Assembly: GCA_037200685.1 (NCBI GenBank)
Contig: JBBCIG010000019.1
Span: 1-64,000 of the forward strand
DNA: 64,000 nt
Source: JAJKIP01 sp037200685
GTDB lineage: Bacteria; Bacteroidota; Bacteroidia; Chitinophagales; Chitinophagaceae
Direction: 5' to 3'
Shown here in pieces: positions 35,057 to 44,849 of this stretch (position 1 is the stretch's first letter; each line of letters begins with the position of its first letter). The notes beneath the pieces were generated by a model, which saw nothing but the letters and a program-made list of their open reading frames with translations, was not told the DNA's origin and did no database searches. Position numbers and translations under genes: made by a program.

Positions 35057-36190
35057 TTACTGTTGAATTTCTTCTATCGCTGTTATTGTAAATAACTCTA
35101 TTTTTTCATCTCTTCCTTTCAACACATTTTCACCCAACGATCTTACTTGAAAGCCAGTGAGAAGATCAAGTCTTCTTACCAGGCTATCCGAAATTATTAT
35201 GTCAACATCGTAACTATTACAAAGTCCTTGTATCCGTGCGGTAGTATTGAGTACGTCACCTGTAAAAATTATTTCTTTTTTTATAACGCCTATTTCTCCC
35301 GCCGTAACCTTACCAAGATGAAAACCTGCTTTAAATTCCGGTGATAAACCAAAACTGTCTTTGTACTTCCCGGCTTGTCTTTTGATGACCGCTTTTATAT
35401 CAAAAAAACAGTTGATGCAGTTGCTGTTTTGCAACCCGCTTTTGAGGTTCCAGGATACGACGATCTCATCTCCTACGTATTGATAGATTTCTCCGGAATA
35501 ATTAATGATCGGCCCTGAAAGATCGGAGTAATATTCTTTAAGCATTTCAAAATACCTGATATGCCCGATATGTTCTGCGATCGTGGTGGATGATTTCATA
35601 TCCAAAAACATAAAAATCCGTTCCTCTTCCACCGGTTTATGATATTTACCTATAAAGAAATTTTGAAGAACGCCAGGACTTACGTTATCGCTTACCTCGG
35701 CGTAAAACAACGACACAAGGATGATCGCCGCTATATAAAAAACAATACTCAGAAAAGTGTACGTAAAGAAAAATGCCCAAACAAAATTCCAAAGCCGCCC
35801 GCTGAAAAAGCCGGTATCCAATTCAAAATAATTGGCCAGTGCTACAACGAAGATGAGAAACAGGCAAATAACCAGGAGATAGATGACTGATTTATAGAAA
35901 ATCTTCCGGCCAAAGCTCATTTGCATGAACCATTTATTAATATACAGGATTTCAAGCGTACCAATACTGAGTCCCATGATGAAGGCGGCGAAAGGCGTTA
36001 TGGCGATAGCATTTAGGAAATTATATGGATTACCCGTGGCCGGGTAGTAATTAAGCCGGCCAAGAAGGCCTTTTTCAAGAAGAGAATAAACAAGGCTAAA
36101 TAGCAGCCATATAAAACCGAAAGGTAAAATCCGATAAATGTTCCGTTTGATTTTTGGTGATAACATGCGGGAATTTATATCAACCAGCAA
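35057..36190 (-). CDS. Class III adenylate/guanylate cyclase with membrane N-terminus
   Basis: 377 aa. An N-terminal half with about five hydrophobic helices (from GFIWLLFSLVYSLLEKGLL to FLSIVFYIAAIILVSLFY) anchors it in the membrane. The catalytic domain has the first metal Asp in MFLDMKSSTTIAEHIGH, the second in YQYVGDEIVV, and the transition-state Asn/Arg pair in FTGDVLNTTARIQGLC. All key residues of an active class III cyclase are present; the choice of ATP or GTP cannot be fixed by eye. It makes a cyclic nucleotide in the cytosol. It is divergent from the TPR kinase gene, with 262 bases between starts. Confidence 0.85.
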   Translation of the reverse strand: MLVDINSRMLSPKIKRNIYRILPFGFIWLLFSLVYSLLEKGLLGRLNYYPATGNPYNFLNAIAITPFAAFIMGLSIGTLEILYINKWFMQMSFGRKIFYKSVIYLLVICLFLIFVVALANYFELDTGFFSGRLWNFVWAFFFTYTFLSIVFYIAAIILVSLFYAEVSDNVSPGVLQNFFIGKYHKPVEEERIFMFLDMKSSTTIAEHIGHIRYFEMLKEYYSDLSGPIINYSGEIYQYVGDEIVVSWNLKSGLQNSNCINCFFDIKAVIKRQAGKYKDSFGLSPEFKAGFHLGKVTAGEIGVIKKEIIFTGDVLNTTARIQGLCNSYDVDIIISDSLVRRLDLLTGFQVRSLGENVLKGRDEKIELFTITAIEEIQQ

Positions 36191-36452
36191 TTGATGAATG
36201 TTGGTTGGGCTCCTAAGTTACCATTTTTCATTTCCTGGCCGACTTATGAACCAGGTATTACCCTTGTGTCATCGACAAATCAGTCTTCAGCCCCGGGAAA
36301 TTATCGCAATATTCTAGTGATAAAGTAACTTTAATTCCATAACAACTATTTATTTCGCATAAACGATGATGAACGGGTTATCACCACACATTGTGCGGGT
36401 AGCGCCTTGTACTGATGAATAGTTTGAATACCTGGGTCCATAAGCTTTTGTA

Positions 36453-38948
36453 ATGATGCCTTACTACAACAAAACGGTGATTTCTTTACCTGTCATCATT
36501 ATTAGTATGTTGACGGCCCCGTTATTTTCTTTTTCTCAATCCAGCGAAAGCGATCAATTATTAAAAGAACTTAGCAAAGCCCGTAATGACACAGGCCAGG
36601 TATTCCTCTTGCTTAAGCTGGGTCAGCATTATTTATCTAAAACCGGTAAATTAAGTAAAGAGGCCGATAGCGCTTTGTATTTCGCAGATAAAGCCTTTAC
36701 GCTGAGCAACACATTGCATTTTGCAAAAGGAAAAAATGTAGCAGGGCTGCTGAAGGGAAAATCTCTTATTAGAAAGAATAGTATTAGTTCAGCCATTAGT
36801 TTATTAACTGTAGTTCACGATTCCTGCCAGTTTATACTATTGACGGAATTATGTAAATATTACCTGGTAAAAGAGACAAAGTCCGGGCAAAAGCTTGACA
36901 GCGCTACCCTTTTTTTTGAACGGGCATATCAAGTTGCAATTTCAGCAATGCCTGATAAATGGACGAAAAGAGGTGGTCATGCAAACCGGCTTTTTAATTT
37001 CGATACCGTGAGCATAGAGTTGGTAAAAAAATTATATGTTGAGACAACTGATAAAATAAGGAAAACCGGTAATGAAAATTCTGAAGCGATCCTTTGGCAT
37101 GATCTTGCGCATATCATTCCAACCCGCGACACTATAGGAATAACCAGGTTATATTGTCTTGAAAAAGCTCTTTTCCTTTTTAGAAAGGCAGGCATGAAGA
37201 TAGAGGAGATAGATCTTTTAAAATGCATTGCCGACTTAAACTTGCTACGGGGTAAATTAGACCTGGCCGAAAACCAATTACTGGATGTGCTGCAAAGGTA
37301 TAAAGCGATCGGCTTTACCAACCTTCATTATACGTATGACTTATTGACTGTTACTTACCGGAATAAAGGAGAACTCAACAAGGCCCTTTTATATGGGTTA
37401 AAAGCTTTGGAAAGTATGGAGGCCACTCATGATTCCGCTTCGGCCAGAACTTTTTATCATCGTCTCGCTACAATTTACCGGGAGCTTGGTCAACCGGAAA
37501 AAAGTGTTGAGTGGTATCGAAAAGTACTCAGGGGCCAGACGTATTCGGGGCCCAATAATTTATACATGTTCAGGGATGCAGGTTTTTTTGCAAGAGAACT
37601 TATAAAACTCAAAAAGGGAGACGAAGCACTTCAATTTACTCTTAGCAATGAGGCGAGAACTGAGCCTATTGGCGTATATGCTGAAGCAAGCCTTCTATCT
37701 TCGCTGGCCTATTGCTATCATGCTTTGGGCCAGGATGAGATGGCAGAAAAATACTATCTTAAGTTAATAAAGTTGACGGACCATTTAGAGCAAGACAATG
37801 AAATAACTACGGATGTTCATTATGAACTTGGGCAATATTTCATGGACAAGCAACAGTATGAAAAAGCTTCGGTCAATTTGAATAAGGCATTAAATGCTTT
37901 TGCCGGTATTAATTCACTGTCTGTAACAAAAGATATTTACCTGATGCTCTACAAGTCGGATTCAGCAATGGGAAATTACCTTTCCGCGATCCGGCATTTA
38001 ATGAAACACAAGATATTAAATGATTCCATTTTCAATGAGACGAAAAGCAGGCAAATAGAAGAACTACAGGTTCAATACGAAACCGCTAAAAAGCAAAAGG
38101 ATATCGAGTCACTTAACAATCAAAACGAATTACAACAAATCAGGGTTGCGGAGGCTAACAAAGCAAAAAATATTACCCTGGCGGCTGTAGTATTATTGCT
38201 GGTTATTATCGGCCTGATGTTCAACCGTTACCTTATCAAGCAAAGGAGCAATCGTAAGCTTGAGGTTAATCAAAGGGAGTTGGACCAGAAAAATATTTTT
38301 TTAGAAACATTGAACGCAGAGCAGGATAAATTGCTCAAAGAAAAAGAATGGTTGATCAGGGAGGTGCATCACCGGGTCAAGAACAATCTCCAGATGGTAA
38401 CAAGCCTTCTTAATACACAGACCAATTACCTGCAGGATGAAGCAGCTATCCTGGCAGTCAAGGACAGTCTTCGGCGAATGCAGGTAATGTCCCTGATTCA
38501 TAAAAAACTTTACCAGGATGAAAATATCTCGTCCATAGGCATGCCTGATTATATTAATGAATTGGTTCGTTACCTGCATGAGAGTTTTAATACGGGCAAC
38601 CGGATCGTCTTTGAACAAACTATCGAACCGTTAGATCTTGATGTGTCGCAGGCAATTCCGCTTGGGCTGATCATTAATGAAAGCATTGTTAATGCCATTA
38701 AATATGCATTCCCCGATGAACAGGCAGGAAAGGTGAGTATTAGTTTGCAACACGACGGGCCCGATCATTTATTACTCAGCATATCCGATAATGGTATTGG
38801 CTTGCCGGCAGGACTTGATATAGTGAAACATAATTCTTTGGGACTTGACCTGGTGCAGGGGTTGGCAAAACAATTAAATGGTAGTTTGCATATTGAAAAT
38901 AATAAGGGGGTACATATAAAGGTTAAGTTTATCATTTTAAATAAATAA
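36453..38948 (+). CDS. TPR-containing sensor histidine kinase (HisKA_2)
   Basis: 831 aa. A signal peptide or N-terminal anchor (VIIISMLTAPLFSFSQS) is followed by about ten TPR-like helical repeats (residues 40-550) outside the membrane. One strong membrane helix follows (NITLAAVVLLLVIIGLMFNR, about 570-590), then a coiled coil. The HisKA_2 dimerisation domain has His639-His640 in REVHHRVKNNLQMVTSLL, followed by an ATPase domain (NESIVNAIKYAF, ISDNGIGLP). It likely senses periplasmic protein or peptide signals. It is 42 bases before a response regulator with a sigma-54 domain, probably its partner. Confidence 0.9.
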   Translation: MMPYYNKTVISLPVIIISMLTAPLFSFSQSSESDQLLKELSKARNDTGQVFLLLKLGQHYLSKTGKLSKEADSALYFADKAFTLSNTLHFAKGKNVAGLLKGKSLIRKNSISSAISLLTVVHDSCQFILLTELCKYYLVKETKSGQKLDSATLFFERAYQVAISAMPDKWTKRGGHANRLFNFDTVSIELVKKLYVETTDKIRKTGNENSEAILWHDLAHIIPTRDTIGITRLYCLEKALFLFRKAGMKIEEIDLLKCIADLNLLRGKLDLAENQLLDVLQRYKAIGFTNLHYTYDLLTVTYRNKGELNKALLYGLKALESMEATHDSASARTFYHRLATIYRELGQPEKSVEWYRKVLRGQTYSGPNNLYMFRDAGFFARELIKLKKGDEALQFTLSNEARTEPIGVYAEASLLSSLAYCYHALGQDEMAEKYYLKLIKLTDHLEQDNEITTDVHYELGQYFMDKQQYEKASVNLNKALNAFAGINSLSVTKDIYLMLYKSDSAMGNYLSAIRHLMKHKILNDSIFNETKSRQIEELQVQYETAKKQKDIESLNNQNELQQIRVAEANKAKNITLAAVVLLLVIIGLMFNRYLIKQRSNRKLEVNQRELDQKNIFLETLNAEQDKLLKEKEWLIREVHHRVKNNLQMVTSLLNTQTNYLQDEAAILAVKDSLRRMQVMSLIHKKLYQDENISSIGMPDYINELVRYLHESFNTGNRIVFEQTIEPLDLDVSQAIPLGLIINESIVNAIKYAFPDEQAGKVSISLQHDGPDHLLLSISDNGIGLPAGLDIVKHNSLGLDLVQGLAKQLNGSLHIENNKGVHIKVKFIILNK

Positions 38949-38990
38949 TTTTCAAACCAGGCCTTACTTAATTTATCGTAACCAATTTGT

Positions 38991-40955
38991 ATGAGCATCA
39001 AAACGCTAATTGTAGAAGATGAATTTATTGTAGCAAACGATCTGCGTTTAATATTAGAGCAGGCTGGCTATAAAGTGAATGGCATTGCCGCTTCCGTCGA
39101 AGCGGCCGAGGAGGATATTCAGAAGTTCAGACCGGATCTTGTATTACTGGATATCCGGTTAAATGGAAAACGATCGGGCATTGACCTTGGCAGGAAACTA
39201 AGAAATGAGAATATCGCCTTTATTTATTTATCCGCTAATTCAAGCCAAAAAGTATTGGAAGAAGCAAAGACAACAGAGCCTTATGGATTTCTTGTCAAGC
39301 CATTCAGGGAAAAGGACCTGCTGGTCATGCTGGATATTGCCTGGTATCGTCACAAACATAGTCTTGAATCAAAATTTCGGCAGGAACAACTTTTGCAGGA
39401 ACAGTTGACTGAAATAAGCAATGATACGTTAGATGCTGAACAAAGATTATTGAAGGTTGCCCGGGTGATACGATCTTATATACCATTTGACCTTATTGTA
39501 TCGGGGCCCAGGCCGCCTGGTGCTGCACACTTCAACGATACAGGATATTTGCGCATCGGGTTTGATGAATACCAGTTCATCGGGGAAAAAGAACTACTGA
39601 CGATCGCGGGTTTAAAAGGAAATGCTCTTTCTGCAATGATTGAGAATAGTCATACATATCCAAGTGCGATCATTTATAATGATGAACAAGAGAATACTCC
39701 TGTCTCTCCGTTGACAAGAATAATGTTTGACTCTTTTAGGCTTCAGTCATGCCTGGTATCTCCTGTCACTCCGGGCAATGGATCACCGGTCCATTATTTT
39801 TTTTATAGTCATCAGCGGGATGTTTATACCAAAGATCATATTGCCTTATTGAACCGTTTGAAAGTTTGTTTGACAGGCATGGCAGAAAAGATGACCTGTT
39901 ATACAACATCAACGACGGGTGTGCCCGGCTCGCCTCATAGAAAACAAAGTGACGTGGTGAACCATCCAGGATCCAAAAATATCATTGGAACCCATCCTCT
40001 TTTATTGGCTGCATTAGATCTTGCTGCGCAAGTGGCACCCTACAACACTTCGGTTTTAATATTGGGTGAAAGCGGGACCGGGAAAGAAAAAGTAGCTCAG
40101 TCCATTCACTCCCTTTCACCGGGGAAAAATGGCCCATTCATAAAGATAAATTGCGCGGCTATTCCAGCCACGTTGATAGAATCCGAGTTATTCGGTCATG
40201 AAAAGGGTGCGTTTACCGGCGCCCTTGAAAAAAGAAAAGGAAAATTTGAACAGGCTGATGGAGGAACTATTTTTTTAGATGAGATCGGGGAGCTACCGCT
40301 GGAGATGCAGGTGAAATTATTGCGTGTTTTACAGGAAAAAGAGATCGAATATGTAGGTGGCAGTTCACCTATGAAAATAAATGTTCGTATCGTAGCCGCC
40401 ACCAATAGAAATCTTGAAAAAGAAGTAGCCGAAGGAAATTTCCGGCTGGACCTGTATTATCGCCTTAATGTTTTTCCTATTACATTACCACCTTTACGGG
40501 AACGGAAAAGTGATATAGAAGCATTGGCATTATTCTTTGCAAATAAGTTTTGCAAAGAATTCAGTAAACCATTCACTGGTATTGCTGTGCCGATGATGGA
40601 AGAAATGTTTGCTTATAATTGGCCGGGAAATATCCGGGAACTCGAGAATGTTTTGGAGCAGTCTGTTATTCTCAATGACGGCAAGTCACCATTAGCGTTA
40701 AAGCGAAGCCTTTCCTTTATGACTGCCGGGTCAGCTGGGAATGCAAATAGCAAAGCTCTCGGATACCTGAAGTATATTCAGAAGGAAACAGAAAGAGAAT
40801 ATATAATATCCATCCTTAAAAAAGCCAAAGGCCGCATACGTGGTGTCAATGGCGCTGCCGAATTATTAAATATCAAGCCAACCACTTTAGAAGCACAAAT
40901 AGCCAAATTAAATATCAGCCGGGAAGATTTTATGAATGCGACAGGAAACTTATAG
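38991..40955 (+). CDS. Sigma-54-type response regulator
   Basis: 654 aa. Receiver domain at 1-120 with phospho-acceptor Asp54 (VLLDIRLNG) and Lys in FLVKPFRE. A middle domain at about 130-330 has no clear catalytic motif (GAF-like by length). The AAA+ domain has Walker A GESGTGKEKV (about 359-368), GAFTGA at 406-411 that touches sigma-54, Walker B GGTIFLDEIGELP and the arginine finger region. The C-terminal helix-turn-helix is short (GRIRGVNGAAELLNIKPTTL). It would activate sigma-54 promoters after phosphorylation by the TPR kinase upstream. Confidence 0.9.
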   Translation: MSIKTLIVEDEFIVANDLRLILEQAGYKVNGIAASVEAAEEDIQKFRPDLVLLDIRLNGKRSGIDLGRKLRNENIAFIYLSANSSQKVLEEAKTTEPYGFLVKPFREKDLLVMLDIAWYRHKHSLESKFRQEQLLQEQLTEISNDTLDAEQRLLKVARVIRSYIPFDLIVSGPRPPGAAHFNDTGYLRIGFDEYQFIGEKELLTIAGLKGNALSAMIENSHTYPSAIIYNDEQENTPVSPLTRIMFDSFRLQSCLVSPVTPGNGSPVHYFFYSHQRDVYTKDHIALLNRLKVCLTGMAEKMTCYTTSTTGVPGSPHRKQSDVVNHPGSKNIIGTHPLLLAALDLAAQVAPYNTSVLILGESGTGKEKVAQSIHSLSPGKNGPFIKINCAAIPATLIESELFGHEKGAFTGALEKRKGKFEQADGGTIFLDEIGELPLEMQVKLLRVLQEKEIEYVGGSSPMKINVRIVAATNRNLEKEVAEGNFRLDLYYRLNVFPITLPPLRERKSDIEALALFFANKFCKEFSKPFTGIAVPMMEEMFAYNWPGNIRELENVLEQSVILNDGKSPLALKRSLSFMTAGSAGNANSKALGYLKYIQKETEREYIISILKKAKGRIRGVNGAAELLNIKPTTLEAQIAKLNISREDFMNATGNL

Positions 40956-40986
40956 GCTTTACATATAGCGATTATTAAAAATCAAG

Positions 40987-41034
40987 CTCCAATATTTTTG
41001 GAGTTTATGATATTTAACTCCAATACTTTTGGAG
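40987..41034 (+). terminator. Double hairpin terminator after response regulator
   Basis: Two hairpins with identical stems CTCCAA/TTGGAG (40987-41003 and 41018-41034), the second followed by CATTTTG. Because the stems are identical, the outer arms could also pair with each other. In the gap 40956-41287 I see nothing else. Confidence 0.6.
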
Positions 41035-41287
41035 CATTTTGCCTGTACTTTTTTTATTCTCCCTTGTAATAATTCTGCACAAAATTGTTTTTCAACCCAT
41101 TGGGCAGTTACATTTTCATGCTTTTGATTTTATAATTAAATGGCATGTAAATAGCCTGCTTTAATTGTACAGCGAGCCGCAGTTGATAAAATTGATCTGT
41201 TGGTTTTGTCCATATTCTCCCTTAAGAAAACTAGCCAGTTCTTCAAAGTCTTCTTTCAATATATTCTTCAACCAAATAAATAAAAAA

Positions 41288-42100
41288 ATGGAAAGGCAAA
41301 GATCAATTCTTATAACCGGTGCTGGCTCAGGATTTGGTGAAGGGGCTGCTATTGGGTTAGCCCAGGCCGGCCATAATGTTATTGCAGGTGTACAAATCGC
41401 TCCACAGGTAACGCCACTACGTGAAAAGGTGAAAGAGTTAGGCCTTGAAAAAAAACTACGTGTAGAAAAACTCGACATCCTCAGTTCTTTTGATGTGGAC
41501 TTTGCATTGACATGGGACGTAGATATTTTATTCAGCAATGCAGGCATGGGTGAATCAGGGCCGCTATTTGAAATACCTCTTGAACTGGTAAAGTATAATT
41601 ATGAAGTAAATGTTTTTGCGCCTTTATCACTGTCACAAAAATTCGCTGTAAAGTTTATCAACGAAAAAAAGAAAGGGAAGATCGTATTTAGTTCTTCGAT
41701 GGCTGGCCTGATTACGCATGGTGGTTTTGGTTGTTATGCATCTACCAAGCATGCATTGGAAGCTATTGCCGAATCATTGCAACAGGAGCTAAAACCTTTT
41801 GGCATACAAGTACAAACTATTAATCCCGGCGCATACCTCACCGGGTTTAACGAAACGATGGCTGAATCTGTTTTCCGCTGGCTGGACGACAGCAAACATT
41901 TTACAAAACGTGCAGCGCTCAAAGCTGGTTTCGACGGCTTCCTGAAGACAGATGTGGCACGCCTCGATCCCCGTGAAATGATCGAAGCGATCATTCATAT
42001 TGTACCCGCGGACACCGGGAAATTTCGCAATGTGGTTCCTCAATTTATTGAAGACATGTTGAAGCAACACCAGTTGCAGGCCTGGGAAAATACCATTTAA
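41288..42100 (+). CDS. Short-chain dehydrogenase/reductase
   Basis: 270 aa from ATG at 41288; the frame is open upstream to 41165 but the family starts just before the NAD(P) motif. Rossmann motif TGAGSGFGEG at about 9-18, NAG (FSNAGMGESG), catalytic Ser in VFSSSMAG, Tyr150 and Lys154 in CYASTKHAL. Classical SDR oxidising or reducing a small alcohol or ketone; substrate unknown. It is the first of several plus-strand redox and hydrolase genes. Confidence 0.87.
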   Translation: MERQRSILITGAGSGFGEGAAIGLAQAGHNVIAGVQIAPQVTPLREKVKELGLEKKLRVEKLDILSSFDVDFALTWDVDILFSNAGMGESGPLFEIPLELVKYNYEVNVFAPLSLSQKFAVKFINEKKKGKIVFSSSMAGLITHGGFGCYASTKHALEAIAESLQQELKPFGIQVQTINPGAYLTGFNETMAESVFRWLDDSKHFTKRAALKAGFDGFLKTDVARLDPREMIEAIIHIVPADTGKFRNVVPQFIEDMLKQHQLQAWENTI

Positions 42101-42212
42101 TACAGGGTTTCTATTGAGTCAAGGATCTGTAACATTTAGATCAGTGCAGCACATCCTAAAGAAATATTTGTTGCCCGAAGCTGCGGAATTGTTTGAATAA
42201 AATACTGCTACC

Positions 42213-43043
42213 ATGCAATCAAAACAAACGACATCAACTTTCAGTAACAATAAAGGACAGAACATTTTTTACAGAAACTGGAAAAATGGCGAGCCGAAAG
42301 GGATAGTCCTTATTGTTCATGGGCTCAATTCGCACAGCGGGTATTATGAGAATTTTGCCCTGCAGCTCAACGAAAATAATTTTGAAGTATATGCAATTGA
42401 TCTTGCTGGCCGTGGACGATCTGATGGTGAACGGTACTACATCGGTGACTATAACGATATTGTTGCAGACATTGATCATTTATTAAACACTATAAAAGCA
42501 ACACACCCGGCCGTACCCGTTTTTTTACTTGGTCATAGTGCAGGTAGTGTATTTGCTTCGGTCTATGCCGTACAATACCAGGATAAATTAAATGGGTTAA
42601 TTTCTGAAAGTTTTGCATTCCAGCTTCCTGCGCCAGGGTTTGCCCTGGCCACTATAAAATTCCTGGCTCATATCATTCCACATGCAAGGCTTGTCAAGTT
42701 GAACAACGGGGATTTTTCCCGTGACAAAACTGTAGTGGACACGATGAATAATGACCCTTTGCTTACAAACGAAAAGCAACCGGCCAAAACCATGCAGCAA
42801 CTTTTACTTGCGGCTGAATATTTAAAAAAGGCAATGCCTGGAATAAAGCTTCCATTGCTTATACTTCATGGTACGGCGGATAAAGCTACTAAGCCTGGCG
42901 GAAGCGAATACTTTATGGAGCATGCTTCATCTGCTGACAAGCAATTGAAGTTATATGAAGGGCATTACCACGACTTGTTAAATGATAAATACTATGGAAT
43001 TGTTGTGAGGGATATACTGCGTTGGTTGAACGAACGGGTTTGA
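42213..43043 (+). CDS. Alpha/beta hydrolase (monoacylglycerol-lipase-like)
   Basis: 276 aa. N-terminal IVHGLNSHSGYY oxyanion region, then the nucleophile elbow GHSAGS (Ser109), Asp in LLILHGTADKATKP and His in GHYHDLLND. The lid region resembles bacterial monoglyceride lipases/lysophospholipases. No signal peptide, so a cytosolic esterase. It is 112 bases after the SDR gene, and its end lies 35 bases before the thioredoxin-like gene. Confidence 0.87.
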   Translation: MQSKQTTSTFSNNKGQNIFYRNWKNGEPKGIVLIVHGLNSHSGYYENFALQLNENNFEVYAIDLAGRGRSDGERYYIGDYNDIVADIDHLLNTIKATHPAVPVFLLGHSAGSVFASVYAVQYQDKLNGLISESFAFQLPAPGFALATIKFLAHIIPHARLVKLNNGDFSRDKTVVDTMNNDPLLTNEKQPAKTMQQLLLAAEYLKKAMPGIKLPLLILHGTADKATKPGGSEYFMEHASSADKQLKLYEGHYHDLLNDKYYGIVVRDILRWLNERV

Positions 43044-43078
43044 TCTGCATGCGGTTCACCAAATTTTTAAAAATTTAT

Positions 43079-43786
43079 ATGAAAAATTATTTCATTTTAA
43101 TTGCTTTAAGTATTTCCTGTGCGACTACAGTAGCACAGGTGTCGTCCGACACTGCACATTCTTCCAGGAAGATCATTTATATACTTCCTGATGGAAGCAT
43201 TCTTGAAAATAATAAACTGGACAGTTTGTACAAGGCCTGGGGACAGGACAGGGTGGCTGTAGTACATACTAAAGAAGATGATGAAAAGGGTATTATTCAC
43301 CTGGTCAGGATAACGGACGAAATGATGCAAAAAAGTAAAGCCGATGATGACAGAAGCAAAGAGATCTTTGATGCAATGCTTAACAAACCTGCGCCTGATT
43401 TTACATTAACGGATCTGCAAGGTGATCGCTGGTCTTTAAAAAAACTTCGGGGTAAGATAGTAGTACTTAATTTTTGGTTCACTACCTGTGGTCCATGTAT
43501 CAGGGAAATGCCGGAGCTCAATAAACTGGTTGAGCTATACGATAACAAGAACTTTGTTTTCCTGGGGTTGACCTATAACAATGCGGAAGAGGCTAGGACA
43601 TTTTTAGAGAAACGCAGTTTCCGTTATACGCTGTTACCAGGGTCGGGTAAAGTTGATGAAAAGTACCGGATCAGTTCATGGCCAACGAGTATTGTTATTG
43701 ACAGGAACGGGTATGTAAAAATGATCATCAATTCGGATCCGAAGATCCGGGAAAAATTGGAAGCAGTTATTAATTCTCTAAAATGA
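43079..43786 (+). CDS. TlpA-like thioredoxin-fold protein
   Basis: 235 aa from ATG at 43079 (MKNYFILIALSISCATTVAQ, a signal peptide; upstream ATG 43049 is also in frame). A thioredoxin fold of the AhpC/TSA-TlpA type, with catalytic Cys137-Gly-Pro-Cys140 in NFWFTTCGPCIREMPEL and cis-Pro in SSWPTSIVIDRNG. It likely reduces or forms disulfides in the periplasm or outer envelope. The stop overlaps the next start by 4 bases (ATGA). Confidence 0.85.
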   Translation: MKNYFILIALSISCATTVAQVSSDTAHSSRKIIYILPDGSILENNKLDSLYKAWGQDRVAVVHTKEDDEKGIIHLVRITDEMMQKSKADDDRSKEIFDAMLNKPAPDFTLTDLQGDRWSLKKLRGKIVVLNFWFTTCGPCIREMPELNKLVELYDNKNFVFLGLTYNNAEEARTFLEKRSFRYTLLPGSGKVDEKYRISSWPTSIVIDRNGYVKMIINSDPKIREKLEAVINSLK

Positions 43787-44346
43787 CCCCGATGAAAGCA
43801 AGCTTAACAGGTCAAAGGACGGCGGATAAAAAATACGGAGTGAGATACGCAGAAAATTTTTCAATTACCCTTCCGGCGGAACAAATAGATATGTACAAAT
43901 GGATCACAGAAATGACCGAATCGGATTATCGGTCTTACTCGCGGGCCCACCTTGCAATGAATAGTTATTTTAAAAACGGGAAACTCTTCATGATCAATGT
44001 AGAGAACGTGGGCGCCGATATGATCGTGCAGCACTATGAACTTAAAGATCATTCGGCGGAACATATCCGGCTTTATTCGGCCAGGTCCGAAGCGTACGTT
44101 ATGAGATGGTTTCCCGCTATTGTTGGAGTGCCATGGGAAATGCAGATCAGGCCAGTAACTAAAGAAACTTGCGAACTGGTATGCCTTATCGGCGCTGATT
44201 ATCCAAACTTATTCTTAAAGGCGGCGGCATGGCTCAACGGATTGGGAGGTACTTTCCTTAAGAGGCATTTAAGGAAGGAGGGCAAAGCATTTGCAAAAGA
44301 CATTGAAGAGAAATTCAGGCTCACCCCCGAAAATTATATCAATTAG
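43783..44346 (+). CDS. Hypothetical protein, SRPBCC-like
   Basis: 187 aa, overlapping the TlpA-like gene by 4 bases, so translated together. The strand-helix order (YGVRYAENFSITLPAEQIDM ... SEAYVMRWFPAIVGVPWEMQ ... FLKAAAWLNGLGGTFLKRHL) is compatible with a START/SRPBCC lipid- or ligand-binding fold, but the match is weak. No signal peptide. A start at 43792 is also possible. Confidence 0.5.
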   Translation: MTPMKASLTGQRTADKKYGVRYAENFSITLPAEQIDMYKWITEMTESDYRSYSRAHLAMNSYFKNGKLFMINVENVGADMIVQHYELKDHSAEHIRLYSARSEAYVMRWFPAIVGVPWEMQIRPVTKETCELVCLIGADYPNLFLKAAAWLNGLGGTFLKRHLRKEGKAFAKDIEEKFRLTPENYIN

Positions 44347-44370
44347 ACATTAAAATTATACTCTTCGGAT

Positions 44371-44511
44371 TTGTTGAATAGCGAACAGGACGATGAAGAG
44401 TGCGGCCATTCGACTTCCCTCATGGTAAACTGCGACGCAAATGTTGAGTAAAGGACTGGAAGATGAACGGAGCGTCGCAAGGGACGATGATAGTAGTACT
44501 GAAGCTGGGTT
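44371..44511 (+). repeat. Dispersed repeat family A, long copy (6)
   Basis: The only complete two-half copy on the plus strand: TTGAATAGCGAACAGGACG, then TGAAGAGTGCG, a spacer CTGCGACGCAA, then GATGAACGGAGCGTCGCAAG and GATGATAGTAGTACTGAAGC. It shows that family A consists of two related halves around a variable middle. Confidence 0.75.
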
Positions 44512-44608
44512 CATAAATATTGTTTTAAAGTCTAAAAGGTATTAGACATACAAAGCTGAGTATCTATAATTTTTTTTATAACACAATTAAATCATCAAAC
44601 TAAAATTT

Positions 44609-44833
44609 ATGAAACAACAAACTAGCTGGGATGCACCTGCATCGATCGATCCAAGAAAAGGTTTTAGAATTCACCTCCTCGTTTTCCTTCTTGCCGTTCC
44701 CGCCATGTGGATCGTATGGTATTTTACCGACAGAACTTATCTATGGCCTCTATGGTCTACACCGGCCTGGGCAATAGGTGTGCTCTTTCATTACCTCGGC
44801 GTGTTTGTTTTTAGGAGATCAGGTAATAATTAA
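44609..44833 (+). CDS. 2TM domain-containing protein
   Basis: 74 aa with two closely spaced membrane helices (IHLLVFLLAVPAMWIVWYFT and STPAWAIGVLFHYLGVFVF), a common small Bacteroidota membrane protein class. It lies 16 bases before the cupin gene. The AT-rich leader before it (ATCATCAAACTAAAATTT) is typical of Bacteroidota starts. Confidence 0.75.
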   Translation: MKQQTSWDAPASIDPRKGFRIHLLVFLLAVPAMWIVWYFTDRTYLWPLWSTPAWAIGVLFHYLGVFVFRRSGNN

Positions 44834-44849
44834 AATAATAATTATAAAA

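Noticed and set aside
35639..35890. 83-aa plus-strand frame inside the cyclase gene
   Set aside because: It lies fully antisense to the well-supported cyclase, which has all catalytic residues.
44778..44849. Earlier start for the cupin gene, inside the 2TM gene
   Set aside because: The extra N-terminal part (MCSFITSACLFLGDQV) comes from the other frame of the 2TM gene, and ATG 44850 follows a typical AT-rich leader.
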